DNA of 5,253 nt. Source: Nitrososphaera_A sp036522495 (lineage in GTDB: Archaea; Thermoproteota; Nitrososphaeria; Nitrososphaerales; Nitrososphaeraceae). Positions 1 through 4,761 of the stretch are shown piece after piece. Position numbers and translations under genes: made by a program. The stretch covers positions 1 to 5,253 of the forward strand of contig DATDFS010000253.1 of assembly GCA_036522495.1 (NCBI GenBank). Reading direction: 5' to 3'. The notes below the pieces were generated by a model. The model did not search any database. It saw only the letters and a program-made list of their open reading frames with translations, and had not been told where the DNA came from. Position 1 is the stretch's first letter, and the number at the start of each line of letters is the position of its first letter.

Positions 1-102
1 GATTGTATTTTGAATCTATTATCAATACCAGATAGGCCAGTAGATACAGTTTTCTTTATCACTTCTAAAGATAATTCTTTATCAAATATAATGGTTTTAT
101 AA
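1..102 (+). CDS. Possible C-terminal end of a gene cut by the window edge (strand uncertain)
   Basis: Frame 1 is open from the first base to a TAA at 100-102 and would give the last 33 residues of a protein, ending ...SNIMVL. No family is recognised. The opposite strand is also open here and looks at least as coding-like by its purine-first codons. A minus-strand start GTG at 62-60 would give MIKKTVSTGLSGIDNRF..., with a TATA-like AAATATAA at 84-91 (read on the minus strand) about 26 bases upstream, as for a leaderless gene. I cannot decide between the tail of a plus-strand gene and the head of a minus-strand gene, so this is a low-confidence edge fragment. Confidence 0.25.
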   Translation, partial: DCILNLLSIPDRPVDTVFFITSKDNSLSNIMVL

Positions 103-156
103 CAAAAATCTTTTTACTGAAGATAGTATATGTTGCCGAAAAAATAAGGGGTATTA

Positions 157-166
157 TTATATATTA
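157..166 (+). promoter_or_regulatory. TATA box of the small secreted protein gene
   Basis: TTATATATTA is centred 26-27 bases before the ATG at 188. That is the usual archaeal distance from TATA box to transcription start, so the transcript probably begins at or next to the start codon (leaderless). No ribosome binding site is visible before the ATG, which agrees. Confidence 0.55.
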
Positions 167-187
167 CTATACTCTTCTAGAATAGAA

Positions 188-472
188 ATGAAGTACATAC
201 TAGTAATAGTAGCAATCACGGCAGCTCTACTTACAGGAGTAACCACAGCGATGGGTAGCGCAATAACTGTGCGTGCAGAACCGACACTACATAGACATCA
301 ATGCAGTAGTGACCCTGACGTGGGTACTTGTACGCTAAGTGGTAGCATCAATGGTGCTGAAATAAACAACGTTCCTCAAAAGGGTGGTGGCACAGTTACT
401 TTTGGTAACCCTGGCCATGCCATTCTCAAATGTAAAGGGAGCCCTGATTTTAAACAATTTGAATGTTCATAA
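188..472 (+). CDS. Small secreted four-cysteine protein, unknown function
   Basis: A 94-residue protein that I do not recognise. Residues 1-30 look like a Sec signal peptide: one Lys at position 3, a hydrophobic stretch at about 4-22 rich in Ile, Val, Ala and Leu, then a small-residue region with possible cleavage after Ala25 or Ala30. The mature part is only about 65 residues. It is Gly-rich around 66-68 and has four cysteines (39, 48, 82, 93), enough for two disulfides outside the cell. There is no transmembrane segment after the signal, no lipobox and no catalytic motif. The gene stands alone: a TATA box sits about 27 bases upstream and a T-rich tract follows the stop. The ATG at 188 is chosen because it gives the signal peptide and fits the TATA spacing. 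The role could be a small cell-surface or extracellular protein; nothing more specific is supported. Confidence 0.7.
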   Translation: MKYILVIVAITAALLTGVTTAMGSAITVRAEPTLHRHQCSSDPDVGTCTLSGSINGAEINNVPQKGGGTVTFGNPGHAILKCKGSPDFKQFECS

Positions 473-476
473 CCGT

Positions 477-503
477 CTTTCCCTCCCTCTTTTTTTCTTG
501 TTT
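477..503 (+). terminator. T-rich terminator after the small secreted protein gene
   Basis: A pyrimidine-rich stretch begins a few bases after the TAA at 470-472 and contains a run of seven to eight T (about 490-496). Archaeal RNA polymerase terminates at T-runs without needing a hairpin, and none is seen here. Confidence 0.5.
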
Positions 504-680
504 GCCCCCTCAAATATCTATCAGCAGATTTATTACACTTGATGTTATTGTTGTTGCCTTATTTTTTACTACATTTAAAATCTCAAGTATCCACAGTGTT
601 TCCAGTCAGCCACATGCAGATTTATGTGTAATAACAGGGGGATAACAATCATTGCAATAAGAGACAAGCTTTCTTCCTGC

Positions 681-713
681 TCCTTTTTGGGGCTTTTTCG
701 TTCGTTTTTATTT
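681..713 (+). terminator. T-tract cluster, possible terminator
   Basis: Three T5 tracts start at 684, 694 and 705, spaced 10-11 bases. This could be an archaeal terminator for a transcript entering from the left or for an unannotated small RNA. Phased tracts of this kind can also bend DNA. No gene ends directly upstream, so the role is uncertain. Confidence 0.25.
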
Positions 714-922
714 CCATGGTATGACAATGATCTTGTTGTTGATATCTTCTAGTAAAATTAATTGCATACTACGAAGGTCTTCTATTATAATTAATAATAT
801 CTTTTTATTATTTAATTAGATTTGTATTAATAGATTCTTATTTTAAAAAACAATAACTATTTGTTAGTAGAACTCATTAATGAATTAGTGTATAATATCA
901 ACGATTAAATTTGCTCAGATAA

Positions 923-939
923 GGCCCTGTTAAGTTAAG
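923..939 (+). repeat. Left terminal inverted repeat of the IS6-family element
   Basis: GGCCCTGTTAAGTTAAG. It contains the 11-base core GTTAAGTTAAG, which is itself two overlapping GTTAAG units and is identical in the right end. Positions 3-5 differ between the two ends. Confidence 0.88.
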
Positions 940-983
940 CAAAGGTAATTGCTAAAGCTCAATCAGTTTAATGCTATAGTGTA

Positions 984-1655
984 ATGTTTGAACGTAACAG
1001 GACTAGACCATTCATTATTAGATATGCGCTGTATTTGTATTTCCTTGGACTAAGTCTTAGGAACACGTCGAAGGCATTGAAACCATTTGTAGATAGAAGT
1101 TATGTTGCCATATGGTATTGGATATGGTATTGGATACAGGAATTCAATCCAAATGATGTTTTTCCAAACAAAAAGAAGAGTAGGATAATTGCCTTTGTCA
1201 TAGACGAAACCATGATTCAGATAGGAGATACTGATGCATGGCTACGGGTTGCATTAGAACCAATTCATTATAGAATTATTGGAGTTTATATTTCAAGACA
1301 CAGAAATATGCTAGTTGCTGAATCATTTCTAAAATCATTGGTTAATCTATATGGAAAACACATAGTATATTCTGATGGTGGATCATGGTATCCTGAAACC
1401 TGTAATTCTTTAATGCTAAAACATATTCTCCATTCATCCTTTGAAAAAAACATAATTGAAAGAGCTATGGAATATGTCAAAGATAGAACAGAAGCTTTTG
1501 ATGACTATTACCCATGTAGGAAGAAAGCAGTTGATTGTAATCTAACTCATGTTTACCAATGGCTAATACTTTTCGTATTTTTGTACAATTTATCAAAATC
1601 ACAATCTAAAATCAACATTATGAAGTTCTTGATGAGAAGTGGAAAGGATCCTTAA
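984..1655 (+). CDS. IS6-family DDE transposase
   Basis: A 223-residue transposase that cuts and joins the ends of its own IS element; IS6 enzymes usually move by a replicative, cointegrate-forming route. Residues 1-60 are the basic and aromatic N-terminal DNA-binding part (FERNRTRPF, SLRNTSKALKPFV). The RNase H-like catalytic core follows, with a likely DDE triad of D74 in FVIDET, D131 in YSDGGSWYP and E159 in IIERAMEYVKDRTE. The ending, with its FDDYYPC segment and aromatic C-terminal helix, is the form seen in archaeal members. The length is close to the family's usual 220-240. The ATG at 984 is the only usable start after an in-frame TAA at 969-971; there is no ribosome binding site. No clear promoter lies inside the 44 bases after the left repeat. 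An outside TATAATAT at 891-898 would start a transcript near the left end of the element. Residues 44-51 carry a duplicated WYWI from a 12-base tandem repeat. The gene looks intact and may be active. Confidence 0.92.
   Translation: MFERNRTRPFIIRYALYLYFLGLSLRNTSKALKPFVDRSYVAIWYWIWYWIQEFNPNDVFPNKKKSRIIAFVIDETMIQIGDTDAWLRVALEPIHYRIIGVYISRHRNMLVAESFLKSLVNLYGKHIVYSDGGSWYPETCNSLMLKHILHSSFEKNIIERAMEYVKDRTEAFDDYYPCRKKAVDCNLTHVYQWLILFVFLYNLSKSQSKINIMKFLMRSGKDP
1111..1134 (+). repeat. 12-base tandem duplication inside the transposase gene
   Basis: Two identical adjacent copies of TATGGTATTGGA stay in frame and give WYWI twice (residues 44-47 and 48-51) in the N-terminal region. It looks like a slippage duplication adding four residues. 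Confidence 0.8.
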
Positions 1656-1667
1656 CTTAACACAACC
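1651..1667 (-). repeat. Right terminal inverted repeat of the IS6-family element
   Basis: Read on the minus strand it is GGTTGTGTTAAGTTAAG, matching the left end at 14 of 17 positions. The transposase TAA (1653-1655) lies within it. Confidence 0.88.
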
Positions 1668-1709
1668 ATATTATGTAAAAATGTAGTAGAACTGGAAAGC
1701 GGCTTTCAA

Positions 1710-1729
1710 GGGGAGAAGAAAAGAATTAC
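1710..1729 (-). terminator. Possible terminator of the dehydrogenase gene
   Basis: On the minus strand this is a pyrimidine-rich tract (ATTCTTTTCTTCTCCCC) about 65-80 bases after the dehydrogenase stop. It would end that transcript before it enters the IS element. The T-runs are short, so the call is weak. Confidence 0.25.
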
Positions 1730-1792
1730 TGTCTGTTGTCTAACCGATTGAATATTGACAGTGTAGTGGCGGCAATAGTAGTGTTATTATAT

Positions 1793-2695
1793 TTATCTCC
1801 CTCCTATCTCGTTTATAATTTGTTCTGTCTTGGTTAATTGTTCCACTTTTTGGTTAATATCAAGTATTGCCCGAAGCAGATCGGAATTCATTTTTAATCC
1901 TTTCACAAAATTTGAAAATGCTTGCGTATCTTTTGGCAAACACATCCCACTGAATGGTCGCCCAGCTTCGGTACCATACTTTCCTATCCTCCTGTCCAAT
2001 GAAACAGCTAAACTTGTCTGTCTATCATCTATACCCAATTCTTTGCATATTAGACCTATTTCATTAAAGAAAGATATCTTTAGTGATAAGAAGCAATTTG
2101 AAGCGTATTTAATCATTTCAGCGGTATCATAATCCGTTATGATGATGTTTTCTGTCAACTGTTTGTAAATCTGTTTTAAAGGTAAGGAAGAAGAATAAGA
2201 GGCTCCTTTTTTATCTTCTCCAATAACTACTCTATCAGGGTTTAAAAAATCATCAAGCGATGTAGATATTCTCAAAAATTCCGGATTATTGCATACATTA
2301 TAATCTTTTCCTCGCTCTAAAGAGCAATTTTTTTCTAGATACGGGATAACCACATTTTTCATAGTTCCTGGTAACGTGGTGCTTCTGAAGACAATAAGCC
2401 GGTGTCTATTACCGGTTGTGGTATTTAGTACATCTGTGACCATATCTAACACCGACATAACTTGCGACAGGTCTTGCTGACCATCCTTGTTAGTAGGTGT
2501 GTTAACACAGACAAATGAGATGTCAGTATTTAGGATAATATCCTTGATGCTCGAACACACTTGATAGCCTTCTTGCTTCAGGGTTAACATCTTTTTTTTC
2601 AAAATATCGTAGAAAGTTACTTCATGACCTAACTTAGAAAAGCCTTTACCTGTAGCAGTTCCAACCACGCCTGCGCCTATTATTCCAATTTTCAT
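1793..2695 (-). CDS. UDP-glucose/GDP-mannose dehydrogenase family protein, short form without the C-terminal domain
   Basis: A cytosolic NAD-dependent nucleotide-sugar 6-dehydrogenase; family members oxidise C6 of UDP-glucose, GDP-mannose or a related sugar twice to give the uronic acid. The protein has 300 residues. The N-terminal Rossmann domain has GIIGAGVVG (G7, G9, G12), D30 at the end of the second strand, VNTPT at 64-68 and RSTTLPGT at 104-111. The central domain has NPEFLR at 137-142 (E139), K196 and N200 in AEMIKYASN, and the catalytic cysteine C252 with D256 in GMCLPKD. All key catalytic residues appear present. Full-length enzymes are about 390-450 residues; this one stops soon after the central helix, so the C-terminal nucleotide-binding domain is missing. 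The 125 bases up to the IS element encode nothing like it in any minus frame. ATG at 2695 is preferred, giving the canonical MKIGIIG start; a GTG one codon earlier (2698) is possible. The gene is divergent from the GT2 synthase, suggesting it supplies that enzyme's donor. Sugar specificity cannot be read from sequence. Confidence 0.9.
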   Translation of the reverse strand: MKIGIIGAGVVGTATGKGFSKLGHEVTFYDILKKKMLTLKQEGYQVCSSIKDIILNTDISFVCVNTPTNKDGQQDLSQVMSVLDMVTDVLNTTTGNRHRLIVFRSTTLPGTMKNVVIPYLEKNCSLERGKDYNVCNNPEFLRISTSLDDFLNPDRVVIGEDKKGASYSSSLPLKQIYKQLTENIIITDYDTAEMIKYASNCFLSLKISFFNEIGLICKELGIDDRQTSLAVSLDRRIGKYGTEAGRPFSGMCLPKDTQAFSNFVKGLKMNSDLLRAILDINQKVEQLTKTEQIINEIGGR

Positions 2696-2731
2696 CACTC
2701 TAACGACCTTTATTTTTACAATATCTGTAAT

Positions 2732-2739
2732 GATATAAA
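2732..2739 (-). promoter_or_regulatory. Probable TATA box of the dehydrogenase gene
   Basis: TTTATATC on the minus strand would place the transcript start near 2709, leaving a leader of about 14 bases before the ATG at 2695. A weaker AGATATTG centred near 2722 would instead give a leaderless transcript. The preferred box overlaps one arm of an inverted repeat (2734-2740/2750-2756). Confidence 0.4.
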
Positions 2740-2756
2740 CATAATAAAGGTTTATA
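2734..2756. repeat. Inverted repeat TATAAAC-N9-GTTTATA in the divergent promoter region
   Basis: Perfect 7-base arms are separated by 9 bases, and the left arm overlaps the dehydrogenase TATA box. A regulator bound here could block that promoter. With this base composition a 7-base inverted repeat can also arise by chance. Confidence 0.3.
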
Positions 2757-2804
2757 CTATTCGATTTATATCTTGTTGTGTTCTATATTTTATAATAAAT
2801 TGAA

Positions 2805-2812
2805 TATATATA
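2805..2812 (+). promoter_or_regulatory. TATA box of the GT2 synthase gene
   Basis: TATATATA is centred about 32 bases before the TTG start at 2841, predicting a transcript start near 2835 and a leader of about six bases. This supports the TTG start. Confidence 0.5.
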
Positions 2813-2830
2813 GATGGGGCTAGTCTATAT
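2808..2830. repeat. Inverted repeat ATATAGA-N9-TCTATAT in the GT2 promoter
   Basis: Perfect 7-base arms are separated by 9 bases, the same geometry as the repeat at 2734-2756 but with a different arm sequence. The left arm overlaps the TATA box and the right arm lies between TATA box and predicted transcript start, where a repressor could act. Chance occurrence is not excluded. Confidence 0.3.
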
Positions 2831-2840
2831 CTAAATTGTA

Positions 2841-4313
2841 TTGCGGCAAGCCCTCTTAAATCTGAAGCATAGGAGAAGGGATTCACTAATACTTGCTCCT
2901 GTATTATTATCATTTTCAGCCCTTGTGTTACTATTAGTCATATCGTTTGTTGCTCCCTCATGGTTTGAAATGTACGGAATTCTAAAAACAACACGATTGG
3001 TTGCGTTACTCTTAATAAATGTGGCCGGAGGCGTTGTCTATATCTTTCTAAAATATATTTTGATTTATCTGCCTTTAGCAGCGATTGGATTATGGAGATG
3101 GGGAGTTTGGCTCTTTAAACTAGTGTGTGCTCAACGCTATAGGCCGATTCATGTAGGGCTCCCTCCGTACTATTCTACTTTAAGTATAATCACACCAGTC
3201 TATAACGAAAATCCAAAGGTGTTTGCAACTGCATTGAATTCTTGGCAGTCAAACAGGCCCGATGAATTGATAGCTGTAATTGATCAAACAAATAAGGATT
3301 GTATCGACATTTTTAAGGAATTTTCGTACAATATGCCGTCGGCTAAGCTAATAATTACCTCAAAGCCCGGAAAAAGACCAGCCTTAGCCGATGGTATTCT
3401 AGAAGCAAAAGGCACAATTATTGCATTGGTAGACAGCGATACAATTTGGGCACCCAATATTAAGGAGAAATTACTTGCACCATTTAGAGATTCGGAAATA
3501 GGGGGTGTGACCATGAGAAATCGTCCAATAGAGTGCCAATCCATCTGGCAAAAGATGACTGATATTTTCTGGGATAATAGAAATTTTTACGATTTGCCGT
3601 CCCAGACAGCTATGGGCAGAACGCTATCCTGCCTTTCTGGAAGATCAGCTTTATACCGTCGGGACATAATCGTGCCAAAATTGGATGATTTCCTAAATGA
3701 GGTTCTGCTGGGAAAAAGAAAAGAATCTGGTGAAGATAAATGTCTTACAAGGTTGATCCAAAGAGAAGGTTGGAAAACCTACTACCAAAACAATGCAGAA
3801 GTATATTCTTCAGCTACAACACATTTTAAAACTTTTTGGAACCAAAGACTTCGCTGGACTAGGAATAGCCATAATTCTGATCTAGCTAGTATGTTGGATG
3901 GTTGGGTATGGAAACATCCATATCTTGCATTTTGTATGATCGACAGATTTATTTCTACATTCACTTTATTTCTAGGTCCAATATTTTTTTCTATTGCCAT
4001 TTATCTGAATCACTGGTTTATTGCTGCATCTATACTCAGCTGGTGGATTTTAGGTAGAGGAATAAAAATAATACCTCACTTAAAACGCCGTCCAAAAGAC
4101 ATATTGGTTTTGCCAGTATATGTTGCAGTAAACTTCTCGATTGCGTTGATAAAGCTCTTTGCTCTAGTGACTATAACAGAGCAGAAATGGATTAGAGAAG
4201 TAAAAGGAACAAGAGAGAATCAAAAGCAATCTATTTTTAAAAGAATAAAGGACATAGTCCTAACGGCAGAGATTATTTGTAGCCTTATATTATTGGCTTG
4301 GATAAGGACTTGA
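2841..4313 (+). CDS. Membrane GT2 polysaccharide synthase, hyaluronan/cellulose-synthase-like
   Basis: A 490-residue processive-type family 2 glycosyltransferase. Relatives polymerise UDP-sugars (GlcA/GlcNAc, Glc and others) and push the chain through their own membrane channel. N-terminal membrane segments lie at about 17-37, 54-72 and 73-94. The cytosolic GT-A domain follows (about 110-340), with ITPVYNE at 117-123, D148, GKRPAL at 177-182, the metal-binding DSD at 198-200, LSGR at 265-268, the catalytic-base motif GED at 297-299 and the acceptor motif QRLRW at 335-339. Further membrane segments lie at about 364-389, 391-405, 421-446 and 470-489. No PilZ domain is seen, so c-di-GMP control of the BcsA kind is unlikely. 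The TTG at 2841 follows an in-frame TAA at 2832-2834. The only later starts are a GTG inside the first membrane segment and an ATG at residue 44, so TTG is kept. The gene stands divergent from the uronic-acid-type dehydrogenase, as hasA and hasB are linked in streptococci. The exact polymer is unknown. Confidence 0.9.
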   Translation: MRQALLNLKHRRRDSLILAPVLLSFSALVLLLVISFVAPSWFEMYGILKTTRLVALLLINVAGGVVYIFLKYILIYLPLAAIGLWRWGVWLFKLVCAQRYRPIHVGLPPYYSTLSIITPVYNENPKVFATALNSWQSNRPDELIAVIDQTNKDCIDIFKEFSYNMPSAKLIITSKPGKRPALADGILEAKGTIIALVDSDTIWAPNIKEKLLAPFRDSEIGGVTMRNRPIECQSIWQKMTDIFWDNRNFYDLPSQTAMGRTLSCLSGRSALYRRDIIVPKLDDFLNEVLLGKRKESGEDKCLTRLIQREGWKTYYQNNAEVYSSATTHFKTFWNQRLRWTRNSHNSDLASMLDGWVWKHPYLAFCMIDRFISTFTLFLGPIFFSIAIYLNHWFIAASILSWWILGRGIKIIPHLKRRPKDILVLPVYVAVNFSIALIKLFALVTITEQKWIREVKGTRENQKQSIFKRIKDIVLTAEIICSLILLAWIRT

Positions 4314-4336
4314 GCAGCACTTAAATCATTCATAGC

Positions 4337-4349
4337 TTGTGTCTCATTT
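4337..4349 (+). repeat. 13-base direct repeat, copy 1
   Basis: TTGTGTCTCATTT recurs exactly at 4578-4590. The flanking bases do not match. The origin is unknown. Confidence 0.5.
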
Positions 4350-4577
4350 ACTTGTTTTCTAATATTAAGGCACCAAGATAAAGTATATCTGCTGTATACC
4401 AATTATACGCCATAATGCCTCTTTGTCAAAGATATAGAATATGTCATAAGCCTAATTAAAAGTAGATAAGAGAACAAAATAAAAAATACTTCTAGAAGTA
4501 ATTAATCGAAAAGGATGAAAGGACTGTAGTAATGGAACATGCAACATACTCAAGAATAATTCTATTATACCTGACTA

Positions 4578-4590
4578 TTGTGTCTCATTT
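4578..4590 (+). repeat. 13-base direct repeat, copy 2
   Basis: Exact second copy of the 13 bases at 4337-4349, 241 bases downstream. Confidence 0.5.
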
Positions 4591-4732
4591 CAACAAGAAA
4601 TTGGTAGATTAATAAAGAATTTGATATTTTTCCAAAGTATTTGCATTGTCAACACGATCTTGAGAATGGCTTCAAACCCAAGTTTATTGCTCTACCAAGT
4701 TACATAATATATAGAAATTTTTAGGAAAAGAA

Positions 4733-4739
4733 TATAATT
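4733..4739 (+). promoter_or_regulatory. TATA box of the beta-helix protein gene
   Basis: TATAATT is centred 26 bases before the GTG at 4762, predicting a leaderless transcript starting at that codon. This is the main support for the chosen start. Confidence 0.5.
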
Positions 4740-4761
4740 CGCATATAATTATTATTTTTGT

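Larger units (their letters stand above)
473..922. other. Gene-poor stretch between the secreted protein gene and the IS element
   Basis: No convincing gene is seen. One open frame (463-645, 60 codons) overlaps the end of the previous gene and is read through the pyrimidine-rich terminator, so it is judged spurious. The stretch holds a second T-rich region at 681-713, a very AT-rich inverted repeat at 789-798/807-817, and a TATA-like TATAATAT at 891-898 just outside the left end of the IS element. No tRNA, rRNA or CRISPR structure is seen. Confidence 0.5.
923..1667 (+). mobile_element. IS6-family insertion sequence, 745 bp, complete
   Basis: The element is bounded by imperfect 17-base terminal inverted repeats. 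The left end is GGCCCTGTTAAGTTAAG, and the right end read inward on the other strand is GGTTGTGTTAAGTTAAG; they match at 14 of 17 positions. The GG...TGTT start is the usual form of IS6/IS26-group ends. One transposase gene fills the element and its stop codon lies inside the right repeat, the compact layout typical of this family, and 745 bp is within the usual IS6 size. The flanking 8 bases (TCAGATAA on the left, ATATTATG on the right) do not match, so no target-site duplication remains. Both ends and the reading frame look intact. Confidence 0.9.
4314..4761. other. Gene-poor stretch between the GT2 gene and the beta-helix protein gene
   Basis: No convincing gene is seen. Frame 4519-4707 is open for about 62 codons but has no ATG, GTG or TTG near its beginning, and its translation is not recognised. 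A minus-strand frame around 4595-4690 has protein-like stretches broken by a stop and could be decayed coding sequence, though this is weak. The stretch contains a 13-base direct repeat (4337-4349 and 4578-4590) and a T-rich patch just after the GT2 gene (4344-4359) that may end its transcript. The promoter of the next gene lies at the right end. Confidence 0.45.

Noticed and set aside
463..645. 60-codon plus-strand open frame overlapping the end of the secreted protein gene
   Set aside because: It is read through a pyrimidine-rich terminator tract, has few purine-first codons, resembles nothing known and has no promoter of its own.
789..817. AT-only inverted repeat AATTAATAAT...ATTATTTAATT
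   Set aside because: It contains only A and T in a very AT-rich stretch, with an imperfect right arm; such a hairpin is expected by chance and would be weak.
1286..1480. Minus-strand open frame inside the transposase gene, and similar antisense frames inside the GT2 and dehydrogenase genes
   Set aside because: These are antisense shadows of well-supported genes, with no recognisable product.
866..1693. TAGTAGAACT on both sides of the IS element (866-875 and 1684-1693)
   Set aside because: The copies lie at unequal distances from the two ends (47 and 16 bases) and do not extend, so they are not a target-site duplication and may be chance.
1668..1792. Possible remnant of the missing dehydrogenase C-terminal domain between its stop and the IS element
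   Set aside because: The minus-strand frames I translated here have early stops and show none of the residues expected of that domain.
4595..4690. Minus-strand frame with protein-like stretches (KYFGKISNSLLIYQFLVE), possibly a decayed transposase
   Set aside because: It is broken by a stop, has no terminal repeats beside it, and the resemblance is too weak to name a family.
4519..4707. 62-codon open frame in the spacer before the beta-helix gene
   Set aside because: It has no usable start codon near its beginning, no recognisable product and a length that can arise by chance.
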